A stretch of 64,000 bases of DNA from Aliiroseovarius sp. Z3 (GTDB lineage: Bacteria; Pseudomonadota; Alphaproteobacteria; Rhodobacterales; Rhodobacteraceae): NCBI RefSeq assembly GCF_029105185.1, contig NZ_JAFMZK010000009.1, forward strand, positions 1 through 64,000, written 5' to 3'. Every line of letters begins with the position of its first letter. Position 1 is the stretch's first letter. Made by a program: the position numbers and the translations under genes. Below are positions 19,267 through 28,018 of this stretch, piece after piece. The notes beneath the pieces are model-generated. The model saw nothing but the letters and a program-made list of their open reading frames with translations. It was not told where the DNA came from and made no database searches.

Positions 19267-19919
19267 GGCTTCGGCGCCAGCGCCTCCAATGCGTCCAGAT
19301 CGCCCGCTTCCAGCGCATCCCGCGCGCGGGCGATCTGCTCGACCGGCCAGTCCCACCACGCAAGCCGGTTCATCCGGTCGATATCCGCAGGCGACAGGCG
19401 CATCCTGACAAGCTGAGCCGGATTGCCAGACACAATCGCATAATCGGGCACATCGTCACGCACGACAGCCCCCGTGCCGATGATGGCACCGTTGCCAATG
19501 GTGACGGCGGGGCAGACCATCGCGCCATAGCCCAGCCACACATCGTGACCGATCTTCGTGTCGCGGCTGTCGGGCTGCGCCATGATTTCCTGATCCAGTG
19601 CAAAGATGCCGAAGGGAAAGCTGGTCAGCCCGGCATAGGCGTGATTGGCCGCAGCCGTGATGAAGCGCACCCCGTGGGCGATCTGGCAGAACCTGCCGAT
19701 GATCAACCGCCCCGCGGACATCGGGAAGTGATACGGGGCCAGTCGTGCAGCCCAGCCGTCAGCCGGCGGCGGATCGAAATCCGAGGCATAGGTGAAATCG
19801 CCCACCTCAATATTGGGCCGATCTATGACGTTTGACAGGAACACCGTGCCTTCATGGATGGATCCATCGGGCAGGGTGACGGGATGGACGCGCGCGGCGT
19901 CAGGCAGAGAAAACGGCAT
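19263..19919 (-). CDS. Xenobiotic acyltransferase-type hexapeptide acetyltransferase
   Basis: The 218-residue protein has left-handed beta-helix hexapeptide repeats (for example IGHDVWLGYGAMVCPAVTIGNGAIIGTGAVV) and the CatB/VatD-type features NHAYAGLTSFPF, with the catalytic-type histidine in NH, and SGNPAQLVR. Members acetylate chloramphenicol, streptogramins or unknown hydroxyl compounds, and many chromosomal members have no known substrate. It converges with and slightly overlaps the SulP gene. Antibiotic resistance should not be assumed. Confidence 0.88.
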   Translation of the reverse strand: MPFSLPDAARVHPVTLPDGSIHEGTVFLSNVIDRPNIEVGDFTYASDFDPPPADGWAARLAPYHFPMSAGRLIIGRFCQIAHGVRFITAAANHAYAGLTSFPFGIFALDQEIMAQPDSRDTKIGHDVWLGYGAMVCPAVTIGNGAIIGTGAVVRDDVPDYAIVSGNPAQLVRMRLSPADIDRMNRLAWWDWPVEQIARARDALEAGDLDALEALAPKP

Positions 19920-20018
19920 GTGACCTCCTACAAGATAAGAAATGAAGACATCAGGCCGTTTTGTTCATGTCACCCTCCATGGTTGGAGTGTCAGCATATC
20001 AGGTGGGTGTCCCCGCGT

Positions 20019-20624
20019 CTATTCGCCTGGACGGTTCAGGGTGAACTTGTCTTCCACCACCGTGTAGTCGCGATAACCAAGCCGCGCCAATGGGCGGGCA
20101 CGTGTGATGTCAAACATCCCGTCCACCATGCAGTCGTCGCGCAGATGAATACCCGTAACCTCGCCGAAACAGACGAGGTTTTCTTCACCCGGCAGGCGGG
20201 TGATCTGGGTCAGCTTGCATTCAAGTGCAGCGGGCGCTGCGGGCAGGCGCGAGGCGGCGATCGTCGTGCATTCGACCCGTTCCAGCCCCGTCAGCGAAAT
20301 CTCGTCTGTATCGCGTGGATAGCTGCCCGAGGAGGTGTTCATCGCGTCTGTCAGATTTGCGCCAACCATGTGGACGCAGAACACACCGGTCGCATTGATA
20401 TTGTCCAACGTATCCTTGCCCAGATCGCGGTCGCCCTTGCCCGAGGTCGACGCAAACATCACTTGTGGCGGGTCATACGCGACCCCGTTGAAAAAGGAAT
20501 AGGGTGCAAGGTTCTCGGACCCATCTGCCCCGCGCGTGGATATCCACGCGATGGGACGCGGGACAATCAACGCGTTGAATGGGTTATGGGGCAGCCCGTG
20601 CCCGTTTTTCGGTTCATAGAACAC
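20019..20624 (-). CDS. Flavin reductase family protein (FMN-binding split barrel)
   Basis: The 201-residue protein belongs to the flavin-reductase-like FMN-binding group: it starts MFYEPKNGHGLPHNPFNALIVPRPIAWIST and has ENLAPYSFFNGVAYDPPQVMFAS and NINATGVFCVHMV. Such proteins bind FMN as dimers and reduce free flavin or act as oxidoreductases of unknown substrate. It is divergent from the GNAT gene (71-nt gap) and has no monooxygenase partner nearby, so no pathway can be assigned. Confidence 0.9.
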   Translation of the reverse strand: MFYEPKNGHGLPHNPFNALIVPRPIAWISTRGADGSENLAPYSFFNGVAYDPPQVMFASTSGKGDRDLGKDTLDNINATGVFCVHMVGANLTDAMNTSSGSYPRDTDEISLTGLERVECTTIAASRLPAAPAALECKLTQITRLPGEENLVCFGEVTGIHLRDDCMVDGMFDITRARPLARLGYRDYTVVEDKFTLNRPGE

Positions 20625-20695
20625 CCGCTTCTCCCTTCCTTTTCCGCGTCATGCCGTGATAGCAGCAAAGGACGACAGAAGGCGAGGGGCAGCGG

Positions 20696-21214
20696 GTGTA
20701 CCACCTGACAGAAGAAACCGACGAAGACTGGTGGGACGTCGAAGCACTTTATGATCTGTGTTTCGCACCGGGGCGTGAGGCCTTGTCATCCTATCGCCTG
20801 CGGGACGGGGTCGCCCCCGTGGCGCGTCTGTCTTTGGTTGCGCGTGATGACGCGGGAATACTGGCAGGTGCGATCCGGTATTGGCCCGTCTCGATTGTTG
20901 GAGATCACGAAGCGCATGACGCATTGTTGCTTGGGCCGGTTGCGGTTCACCCCACCCGGCAGGGTGAAGGTTTGGGGGGGCACCTGATCCGGGAAAGCCT
21001 TTTGGTGGCACAGGATCTGGGGATGGAGCGGGTGATGCTGGTGGGGGACGCACCGTATTATTCCCGGTTCGGTTTCTCGAAGCTCAGGGATGTTGAGATG
21101 CCGCCCCCGACCAACCCGGATCGCGTTTTGGCCTATCGTTTACAGAATGGCACCTGGGACGGCGTCACCGGCAAGGTCATGCGGATCACATCCGCACCTG
21201 ACGGTCCCGCTTGA
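20696..21214 (+). CDS. GNAT N-acetyltransferase (YhbS-like)
   Basis: The 172-residue protein has a GNAT fold. The acetyl-CoA loop is HPTRQGEGLGGHLIRESL near 84-101, followed by VMLVGDAPYYSRFGFSKL, the ending typical of the YhbS-like subgroup. The start is GTG with GGCGAGGGG upstream. The substrate is unknown. Its 3' end overlaps the convergent small membrane protein gene by 29 nt. Confidence 0.88.
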   Translation: MYHLTEETDEDWWDVEALYDLCFAPGREALSSYRLRDGVAPVARLSLVARDDAGILAGAIRYWPVSIVGDHEAHDALLLGPVAVHPTRQGEGLGGHLIRESLLVAQDLGMERVMLVGDAPYYSRFGFSKLRDVEMPPPTNPDRVLAYRLQNGTWDGVTGKVMRITSAPDGPA

Positions 21215-21464
21215 CGGCAGCGAACAGATCGACCTGATGAGTGCCGCCGGACTGGCTGGCCATTCGGGTCAGCCGATCATGCCAGGTTTTGCGCGGCCAG
21301 ATGTTGCGCCGAACCGACGTGATGACCGCTGCGCCCAGCACGGCAAGGGCGCCGGACAGCGCATAGGACAAAAACGCCCAGACCGCCCCTATGTCAAAGC
21401 TGAGTGCGAGCGCCGCCGCCGCGGTTCCAGTGAATATTCCGGTGATGATAAGACTGATCGGCAT
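21186..21464 (-). CDS. Small two-helix membrane protein behind a LexA-type box
   Basis: I do not recognise this 92-residue protein. It has two hydrophobic segments, about residues 3-22 (ISLIITGIFTGTAAAALAL) and 28-47 (AVWAFLSYALSGALAVLGAA), followed by a basic tail (SVRRNIWPRKTWHDRLTR) that should face the cytoplasm. I chose ATG 21464 because AAGGAG stands seven bases before it; a longer frame from 21512 would run through the regulatory box. A perfect GTTC-N7-GTTC motif lies 18 nt upstream of the start, so the gene may be repressed by LexA and induced by DNA damage. The end overlaps the convergent GNAT gene. Confidence 0.75.
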   Translation of the reverse strand: MPISLIITGIFTGTAAAALALSFDIGAVWAFLSYALSGALAVLGAAVITSVRRNIWPRKTWHDRLTRMASQSGGTHQVDLFAAVKRDRQVRM

Positions 21465-21482
21465 GAGGGTTCTCCTTGTTCT

Positions 21483-21497
21483 GTTCCAGTTTTGTTC
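21483..21497 (-). promoter_or_regulatory. LexA-type SOS box, GTTC-N7-GTTC
   Basis: Two GTTC words stand exactly seven bases apart (21483-21486 and 21494-21497). This is the alphaproteobacterial LexA operator pattern GTTC-N7-GTTC, equal to GAAC-N7-GAAC on the other strand. It lies just upstream of the ribosome binding site of the 92-residue membrane protein gene. A third GTTC at 21478 and a GAAC at 21507 add near-copies. The match is exact, but binding is inferred. Confidence 0.6.
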
Positions 21498-21543
21498 CAA
21501 ACTGGTGAACAAAGTGATAACTGCCGAAAATTTTCATCAATCC

Positions 21544-23811
21544 TTAGACGGCGACTGAAGGTCGGGCCGGTTTCTTGCGCGTCAAATGTTCCAGCACTGC
21601 CGGGCGGACAGATTGTGCCCCGGACAGGCGTGCTTCGTCGATGACATCGCGAAGCTCAAGAAGATTTGTTCGCCGTATCAAATGCTTGACCGGTCCGATC
21701 GAAGCCGGGCGCATGGACAGGTGCCGCATACCCAAAGCAGCAAAACAGACTGCTTCAATGGGACGACCTGCGTCTTCTCCGCAAAAGCTGAGCGGTGTGC
21801 GGGCGGCGTCGCATCGGGTGACAATTTCTTCGATCAGGTTCAGAAAGGACACATTCAGGGTGTCATAACGGCGGCGCACACGCTCGTTCTCGCGGTCAGC
21901 CGCGAAAAAGAACTGCTTCAGATCATTGCCGCCAACCGAGATGAAATCGGCCATCTCAAAGAACTGCTGTGGGGCAAACACCATCGAGGGGGTTTCCAGC
22001 ATGGCGCCGATCTCGATTTTTTCGGGCAGGATGTGGCCAAGCGCGCGTTCACGTTCGATCTCGGCCAGCACCATTTCACGGGCGTCACGAAACTCGTCAG
22101 TCTGGGCAATGAACGGGAACATCACGCTAAGATTGCGACCGGCAGCAGCCCGGATCAGCGCCTGCAACTGCATCCGCATGACGCCGGGCTTGTCCAGCCC
22201 GACCCGGATGGCCCGCCAGCCAAGGGCGGGGTTAGGTTCGTCCAAGGGGTTCATGTAGGGCAGCACTTTGTCCGACCCGATGTCCAGCGTGCGAAACACC
22301 ACCCGTTTGCCCTTGGCGGCGTCCAGAACACGGGCATAGGTGGCGGCCAGATCACCGCGACGGGGCACGCGATCCACGGTCAGGAACTGAAGCTCGGTTC
22401 GGAACAGGCCCACGCCGGCAGCGCCAGAGTTTTCAAGCGAGGGCAGGTCGGCCATCAACCCTGCGTTCATATGCAGTTGCACCTCGGTGCCACACAGGCC
22501 CATGGCGGGTTTGTCCCGTAGGCTGCGATAACGTTCCTGTTGCGCCGCCTCCATCGCCATCTTGTCACGGAAGGCGGTCACCACGGTCTCTTCCGGGCGC
22601 AGGTGGACGATCCCGTTTTCCCCATCCACAAGGATATGATCGCCATTCAGGGCTTCGGTCGAGATACGGCCCGCCTGCACAATCAGCGGAATTGCGAGCG
22701 CGCGGGCAACGATGGCCGCGTGGCTGGCGATCGAACCTTCCTCAAGCACGATCCCGCGTAACCCGCGCCCATATTCCAGCAACTCGCCGGGGCCGATATT
22801 GGTGGCGATCAGGATCGGGTTCTCGGGCATTTCCGCGCCGGTTTCCTTGCCTTGGCCCGTCAGGATGCGCAGCAGCCGGTTGGACAGGTCGTCCAGATCA
22901 TGCAGGCGTTCGCGCAGATAGGCGTCTGGCACCTGGCTCATCCGGGCGCGGGCGGCGGATTGCTCTTTTTCGACGGCGGCTTCGGCGGACAGGCCGCGAT
23001 CAATGTCTTCTTCCATCCGGCGTTGCCAGCCCTTCGAGTTGGCAAACATCCGATAGGCCTCAAGGACCTGCATCTGGTCTTTGTCCTTGGTCAGCGTGTT
23101 GGCCAGAAGCTCATCGACCGACACCCGCAATTGCCCAATGCCGTCGTGCAGGCGCGCCTTTTCCGCGTCCGGGTCATCGGCGACAGGGTTGGTCACGACA
23201 ACGCGCGGGTCATGCAGCCAGACATGGCCTTCGGCAGCACCTTCTTGTCCGATGCCACCGGTGAAAGTGGTGGCGCGTTGGTGCAGGGCCCCCATCGCTT
23301 CGCCTTCGCCAACAAAGGCACCCAGCTCGGTCATTTCGGCCAGCACCATGGCGACAACTTCGAGCCCGTAAAGTTCGTCCGCCGAATACTCGCGTTCGTC
23401 CTTGGACTGAATGACCAGTACGCCAAGGTTTTCGCCCAGACGCTGGATCGGCACGCCCAGGAAGCTGGAATAAATCTCTTCCCCTGTTTCAGGCATGTAT
23501 CGGAACCCACGTTCGGACGGGGCGTTCTTGGTGTTGATCGGGCGACCGCGCCGGGCGACGCGACCGACAAGACCTTCACCAACGCGCAGGCGTGTCTGGT
23601 GAACCGCTTCGGCTTTCAAACCTTCGGTGGCGCAAAGCTCCAATGTTTCACTGTCCCGGAACAGATAGATCGAGCACACCTCGACCCCAAGGCTTTCGGC
23701 AATCAACGACGTGATTCTGTCCAGACGTTCCTGACCCTGCGAGGCAGAGGCAAGGGTCTCGCGCAGCTTAACCAGAAGCTTGCGACTGTCAGTTTGCTGG
23801 CTTTCTGCCAT
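21544..23811 (-). CDS. ptsP: Phosphoenolpyruvate-protein phosphotransferase PtsP (EI-Ntr)
   Basis: PtsP is enzyme I of the nitrogen phosphotransferase system and passes phosphate from PEP to NPr and EIIA-Ntr to regulate metabolism. The 755-residue protein has an N-terminal GAF domain (about 15-165), then the HPr-binding and swivelling domain with the active histidine H364 in GSIASHAAIVARA, and the PEP-binding TIM barrel with SVGGNDLKQ and SFCGEDAG. I chose ATG 23811 (MAESQQTDS). An in-frame start at 23907 adds 32 residues that look unlike the family. NPr and EIIA-Ntr genes are not in the window. Confidence 0.95.
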   Translation of the reverse strand: MAESQQTDSRKLLVKLRETLASASQGQERLDRITSLIAESLGVEVCSIYLFRDSETLELCATEGLKAEAVHQTRLRVGEGLVGRVARRGRPINTKNAPSERGFRYMPETGEEIYSSFLGVPIQRLGENLGVLVIQSKDEREYSADELYGLEVVAMVLAEMTELGAFVGEGEAMGALHQRATTFTGGIGQEGAAEGHVWLHDPRVVVTNPVADDPDAEKARLHDGIGQLRVSVDELLANTLTKDKDQMQVLEAYRMFANSKGWQRRMEEDIDRGLSAEAAVEKEQSAARARMSQVPDAYLRERLHDLDDLSNRLLRILTGQGKETGAEMPENPILIATNIGPGELLEYGRGLRGIVLEEGSIASHAAIVARALAIPLIVQAGRISTEALNGDHILVDGENGIVHLRPEETVVTAFRDKMAMEAAQQERYRSLRDKPAMGLCGTEVQLHMNAGLMADLPSLENSGAAGVGLFRTELQFLTVDRVPRRGDLAATYARVLDAAKGKRVVFRTLDIGSDKVLPYMNPLDEPNPALGWRAIRVGLDKPGVMRMQLQALIRAAAGRNLSVMFPFIAQTDEFRDAREMVLAEIERERALGHILPEKIEIGAMLETPSMVFAPQQFFEMADFISVGGNDLKQFFFAADRENERVRRRYDTLNVSFLNLIEEIVTRCDAARTPLSFCGEDAGRPIEAVCFAALGMRHLSMRPASIGPVKHLIRRTNLLELRDVIDEARLSGAQSVRPAVLEHLTRKKPARPSVAV

Positions 23812-24360
23812 TCTCACCGTTCCCTGTTCCTGTGGGCGCTTTCGGGCACCCGCAATTGGGCAACCCGTCCAACCACTTGGACGAACCCTACCGTAATGTC
23901 TGCGCATTACATTTTCCAGAAAGTCCTTGCGCTCTTTTCACCTAAATTCGCTCAGGTGGCGACATGTCGCGCAATTGTGCGCCATTTCAGCAATTTGCCA
24001 ATGGGTTTGGCAGTTTGCACCTGTCCGCAGGCTGGATGATCTTTGGGGCGAGTGGCCGATGTGCGGACGATAGCTCCCATTCGCTGTGCAAGCTGCCAAT
24101 GGCCGCTTTACTGTCCATCGTAGCTAAAGCCTAGTGTAGATATCGTGGCTCACGCGTCGGATTGAATTTTGGCCACCTACCGAACCTATCAAACTCCTCA
24201 CTGTATCAATGGAGAAGAAGGATATTGCTTAATGTATTTCTAATGGCAATGCTTGCATTAAGCATGGTTGCAGAAGCTCCCGACTGGGCGCTGGCGCTGG
24301 TCGTGGTTGAGCATCTTGGGAGAGATGCCAAGGCCGTGCGCTTGCCAATATTGAGTTAGG
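23812..24360. other. Intergenic region upstream of ptsP, turning AT-rich
   Basis: No supported gene is seen in this stretch. From 23812 to about 24120 it keeps the local composition and should hold the ptsP promoter. From about 24120 onward it becomes A/T-rich up to the orphan gene. A 65-codon open frame on the plus strand (24162-24359) has no ribosome binding site and no recognisable product. The compositional change suggests the left edge of a transferred segment, but I see no clear terminal repeats or target duplication. Confidence 0.5.
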
Positions 24361-25335
24361 GTGGCTCGTTTATTCATATTAAGAAAGGCCATAGTTTTGA
24401 GAATATTTTCAGAGAATATGATTATTGATGGGTCAAACGCTAACCCAATATTGCCAAAAGGAGACAATGTCTTTCGCCTTGGTACGCTCTACAAGCACTG
24501 CAAATCAATTCACCTACCTGCTCAAGATACTAGTATTCGAATTGGGACACTTTCGGAATATCGCATTAACGAAAATCGTGCGGTTCGTGATGAATACGAA
24601 GGTAAATTTCGGGTGAGCTTGAAGTTCAAAGATCGTATGGAGGTTTCCAAAACCTGGCTCAACAGATTGACTTTCGGAACAATACCGTTCGGGTCAAAAG
24701 TCTCCCAGAATATCGTGACTAAAGTAGTTTCTGGTACCAGAACCGTCGGGATGGTATCATCGACAGGGCAGTTTGAATTGCAAGATGTTTTCGAAGATCG
24801 CACTCAAATAGAGGGCTGCTTGGATATACTCTTTGAAGGCGCTGACGCTTGGGTATTAAGCTTTAGCCGATCGCAAGACAGTGTGATTAACGATTCCTCA
24901 TATGACTCATGTTGGTCACTTAAACCTGAAAATATGTCTTCGTTTCTACAAGCGATCACTCGAGAATTGTGGGGTGAGGTAGTGGGTGGTAACTACATTT
25001 CCGAGGATACAGTTGGACCTACAGGATTGCCAGGATTTGGCGTACCCAAGATGCGTGGGTTAAGATTGTCGATGTTTGATGACATTCAGGATGTAAAATA
25101 TAGTGACAAAATTATTCTGCCCCAATGCGAAGATGAAGATAGTATAAGAACGACGCATTTGGCTATCGATGAGTCAGCATTCACAAAACCTTTACACTTC
25201 AAAAACGAGGAAGAGACTCGCGTAATCATTCGGCCCTGCTATTCCGTTAACGTTTCCAGTCCTCGCTACTTACTGCCAAACTATCTGCGACCAGTGCTGA
25301 TACCTGCCAGATCGATCCTAGATTTGATAAGTTAG
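24361..25335 (+). CDS. Uncharacterised AT-rich orphan protein, possibly horizontally acquired
   Basis: This is an unrecognised protein of 324 residues (GTG 24361) or 305 residues (ATG 24418, equally possible; neither start has a strong ribosome binding site). Composition is unlike its neighbours: the first 60 bases hold only 19 G or C, and ATA, AGA and TTA codons are common. Visible motifs are RIGTLSEYR followed by DEYEGKF near residues 59-82 and FKNEEETRVIIRP near 280-292. This layout loosely recalls DUF2971-type proteins, some of which occur in accessory and defence regions. No signal peptide or membrane helix is evident. It stands alone between ptsP and lysC, both conserved genes. Confidence 0.75.
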   Translation: MARLFILRKAIVLRIFSENMIIDGSNANPILPKGDNVFRLGTLYKHCKSIHLPAQDTSIRIGTLSEYRINENRAVRDEYEGKFRVSLKFKDRMEVSKTWLNRLTFGTIPFGSKVSQNIVTKVVSGTRTVGMVSSTGQFELQDVFEDRTQIEGCLDILFEGADAWVLSFSRSQDSVINDSSYDSCWSLKPENMSSFLQAITRELWGEVVGGNYISEDTVGPTGLPGFGVPKMRGLRLSMFDDIQDVKYSDKIILPQCEDEDSIRTTHLAIDESAFTKPLHFKNEEETRVIIRPCYSVNVSSPRYLLPNYLRPVLIPARSILDLIS

Positions 25336-25591
25336 GGCAGCGTATATGGTTCGCTAGTTTGAGCGGGGGCTCTATTGAAGTATCAATTCAGACTTTGCCG
25401 ACATGCGCTGCATATCAGTAAGAGCGCGCTTTGGGCTCAATCCCGACCTTCGCGGCGCATCGCGCGAAGGACCGCTGACCGTTCGCCACAAACCCCGCAG
25501 CCCCTCCATCCTGAATAAAATGGAAAATGCTACCGAAAATGGAAGTTCTATGTGTCGCGGTTCCTTTGCCTGAACGGCAAACGGTTGCGGA
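25336..25591. other. Intergenic region between the orphan gene and lysC
   Basis: No gene is seen. A hairpin CCTTCGCG/CGCGAAGG lies at 25447-25470, and a 6-bp hairpin TTTGCC/GGCAAA lies at 25565-25581, close after the lysC stop. Neither has a T-tract. Base composition returns to the local average from about 25400, marking the probable right edge of the AT-rich insertion. Confidence 0.4.
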
Positions 25592-26827
25592 TCAGGCTTT
25601 CTCTAACTCGAACGCATCATGCAGTGCCTGCACGGCCAGTTCCATGTATTTGCGGTCGATCAGCACCGAGATCTTGATCTCTGAGGTGGTGATGACCTTG
25701 ATGTTGATGCCTTCTTTCGACAGCACGTCAAACATCTTGGCCGCGATCCCGGTATGGCTGCGCATGCCGATACCCACGACCGACACCTTGGCCACGTCCT
25801 TGTCGGCCACGATGTCGTGGAAGTTGATATCACCACGTGCCTTGGCGTCTGTCATTGCCTTTTCGGCGCGGGCGACCTGATCGACGGGGCACGAGAAGGT
25901 CATGTCGGTGCGACCCTCTTCCGAGATGTTCTGAACGATCATGTCGACGTTCACGCCAGCTTCGGCCAGCGGGGTAAAGATGGCCGAGGCGATGCCGGGG
26001 CGGTCGGCCACCGAGATCAGGGTCATCTTGGCTTCGTCGCGCTGATAGGCGACGCCTGCAACAACTTTACTTTCCACGATATCCTCCTCGTCGCAGACCA
26101 GTGTGCCTGCTTCCGGGTCATATTCTTCAAAGCTCGAGAGCACCCGCAGCTTCACTTTATAACGCATTGCCAGTTCGACCGAACGGGTTTGCAGAACTTT
26201 GGCACCCAGCGACGCAAGTTCCAGCATTTCTTCGAACGCAATGCGGTCCAGCTTGCGGGCTTTATCCGAGATGCGCGGGTCAGTGGTATAGACGCCATCC
26301 ACATCGGTATAGATATCGCAGCGTTCGGCGTTGAATGCGGCGGCGAAGGCCACGGCCGTCGTATCCGATCCACCACGTCCCAGGGTGGTGATGCGTCCGT
26401 CGTCGGCAATGCCCTGAAATCCGGCCACCACAGCCACGCGCATGCCTTCACCGAACTTCGCCATGATGTTGTCGTTCGGGATGTCTCTAATGCGCGCCGC
26501 CGAATGGACGCCGGAGGTCTTGACCGGAACCTGCCATCCCTGCCAGCTGCGGGCCGGAACATCCATTTCCTGCAGGCGCAGTGCCATCAGCCCTGCGGTC
26601 ACGTTCTCGCCAGAGCTGACAACGGCGTCATATTCACGGGCGTCAAACAGCGGCGAGGTTTCTTCGACCCATCCGACCAGTTCGTTGGTGCGGCCTGACA
26701 TCGCAGACACGATGACGATCACGTCATAGCCATTCGCCACTTCACGCGCGACCCGTTTCGAGGCCCGGTGAATCCGATCCAGAGTGGCGACCGAAGTGCC
26801 GCCGAATTTCATCACCAGAATTGGCAT
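25592..26827 (-). CDS. lysC: Aspartate kinase
   Basis: Aspartate kinase makes aspartyl phosphate, the first step to lysine, methionine and threonine. The 411-residue single-function enzyme begins MPILVMKFGGTSVA, the kinase nucleotide motif. It has GRGGSDTTAVA and the DVDGVYTTDPR signature, then two C-terminal ACT domains (about 265-411, with MTLISVADRPGIAS and VSVVGIGMRSHTGIA) that bind the feedback inhibitors. With thrC in the same window it belongs to the threonine pathway, though the two are not linked in an operon. Confidence 0.97.
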   Translation of the reverse strand: MPILVMKFGGTSVATLDRIHRASKRVAREVANGYDVIVIVSAMSGRTNELVGWVEETSPLFDAREYDAVVSSGENVTAGLMALRLQEMDVPARSWQGWQVPVKTSGVHSAARIRDIPNDNIMAKFGEGMRVAVVAGFQGIADDGRITTLGRGGSDTTAVAFAAAFNAERCDIYTDVDGVYTTDPRISDKARKLDRIAFEEMLELASLGAKVLQTRSVELAMRYKVKLRVLSSFEEYDPEAGTLVCDEEDIVESKVVAGVAYQRDEAKMTLISVADRPGIASAIFTPLAEAGVNVDMIVQNISEEGRTDMTFSCPVDQVARAEKAMTDAKARGDINFHDIVADKDVAKVSVVGIGMRSHTGIAAKMFDVLSKEGINIKVITTSEIKISVLIDRKYMELAVQALHDAFELEKA

Positions 26828-26927
26828 CTTGGCCCCAAATCTCGTCCGTTTTCCTGTGTTCGCGCGTGTTTAGGGTGTGATTGGACAAAGCGCAAGACTG
26901 CGTGTGACACGTCGTGGGGTCGGTGGC

Positions 26928-27380
26928 CTAGTTCGCCTTACGCGTTGGCGTAAAGGGAAGGGGCATCACTGGCACACCATCTTCCAGCAATTCCTTGGCG
27001 TCTGCCAGTTTCGCTTCGCCATAGATGGATCGTTCGGGGGCATCGCCCAGATGCATGGCGCGCGCTTCGCGGGCAAACGATCCCCCGACATACTCACTTT
27101 CAGCTTCCACCTTGGCGCGCAGCCTGGCGATTTCAGCTTCGATTTCGGCATTGGGGGAGGCGAGCGACGCTGGTGCACCGGGTTTGGCCTGAACTGGCGC
27201 CATGGCCGCCGCCCGTGCCGGGCGCACCTTGGGGGCCATCAGGCTTTTTTCCACCTTGGCTGACCCGCAATCCGGGCAGGTGACATGCCCTGCCGCGCGC
27301 AACCCATCAAAGGCTGCGGCGTTCTGGAACCAGCTTTCAAAAGTGTGGTTCTGGTCGCATTTCAAGGCGTATCGGATCAT
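26928..27380 (-). CDS. DUF1178 family protein
   Basis: This 150-residue protein is of the DUF1178 family, whose function is unknown. It begins MIRYALKCDQNHTFESWFQ and has a CPDCGS knuckle near residues 35-40, which together with C8 could bind one zinc ion, in a zinc-ribbon-like N terminus. The middle is Ala/Pro-rich and the C-terminal third is probably helical. It is co-directional with the Nudix gene upstream (83-nt gap). Confidence 0.9.
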   Translation of the reverse strand: MIRYALKCDQNHTFESWFQNAAAFDGLRAAGHVTCPDCGSAKVEKSLMAPKVRPARAAAMAPVQAKPGAPASLASPNAEIEAEIARLRAKVEAESEYVGGSFAREARAMHLGDAPERSIYGEAKLADAKELLEDGVPVMPLPFTPTRKAN

Positions 27381-27463
27381 TATCTCTTCCGAAGTTTCCT
27401 AGCTAACTATATATGGCGATCCTGATCGATCGGTGCAAGCCACGGCAGATAATCCGGCAATCT

Positions 27464-27967
27464 TTACCGGGCTTGTTTGGCGCCCGACGGGTCGAAAGTG
27501 CGGATGATGCGGCGCAGTTCGGGTTCCCAAACCAGCTGTGCGGCTTTCTTCTGCGATACCCACTTGCGCCGCCTTTGACCCTTTTCCGGGAAGGATTTGT
27601 GCTGTTTCTTGACCTTGAGGGGAAAGACCGCGACGACGCACGGCAACCGCTCGCCTTCATGCGATTTCGAATAGGAATAGAACCCCAGCACATCGTGGCT
27701 CAGCTTCCCTTCCACTCCGGCTTCTTCGAATGCTTCCGTCGCAGCGGAGCCAGCCGGTGTTTCGCCGTCCATCGGCCAACCCTTGGGCAGAATCCAACGA
27801 CCCGACCCGCGCGTGGTGATCAACAAGATTTCGACCTTGCCGTCTTTCAGACGATAGGGAAGCGCGCCAAACTGGGTGCGCACTGACCGCTTGTCACTGA
27901 GTGAAAGCCGTATCGGCCGTGGCTTGCCCTTCGCGATCGTCAATTTCTTGCTGCCCTTGCTGCTCAT
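27464..27967 (-). CDS. Nudix hydrolase, diphosphoinositol/dinucleotide-type
   Basis: The 167-residue protein hydrolyses a nucleoside-diphosphate-linked compound, probably a dinucleoside polyphosphate. The Nudix box spans residues 63-85 (G63, E69, E78, E81, E82). The arginine of the usual REUxEE core is replaced by threonine (T77), while the metal-binding glutamates remain. The lead-in GRWILPKGWPMDGE is typical of the DIPP/Nudt4-like subgroup. The N terminus is basic (SSKGSKKLTIAKGK). The inverted repeat at 27985-28018 lies just upstream. Confidence 0.9.
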   Translation of the reverse strand: MSSKGSKKLTIAKGKPRPIRLSLSDKRSVRTQFGALPYRLKDGKVEILLITTRGSGRWILPKGWPMDGETPAGSAATEAFEEAGVEGKLSHDVLGFYSYSKSHEGERLPCVVAVFPLKVKKQHKSFPEKGQRRRKWVSQKKAAQLVWEPELRRIIRTFDPSGAKQAR

Positions 27968-27984
27968 CGTTCCGGTGCAGATAC

Positions 27985-28018
27985 CCGGTTATTGTTATGC
28001 TTTGATAAAGATAACCGG
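27985..28018. repeat. 8-bp inverted repeat CCGGTTAT...ATAACCGG upstream of the Nudix gene
   Basis: Two perfect 8-bp arms are separated by 18 A/T-rich bases. They lie 18-51 nt before the Nudix start and about 86 nt after the metG stop. This could be an operator for the Nudix gene or a loose hairpin ending metG mRNA. No T-tract follows. Confidence 0.3.

Noticed and set aside
22852-24039. 395-codon plus-strand frame opposite ptsP
   Set aside because: It is antisense to conserved ptsP sequence. There is no ribosome site and no family.
24162-24359. 65-codon plus-strand frame before the AT-rich orphan, considered as a transposase remnant
   Set aside because: No transposase motif, ribosome site or terminal repeats could be seen.
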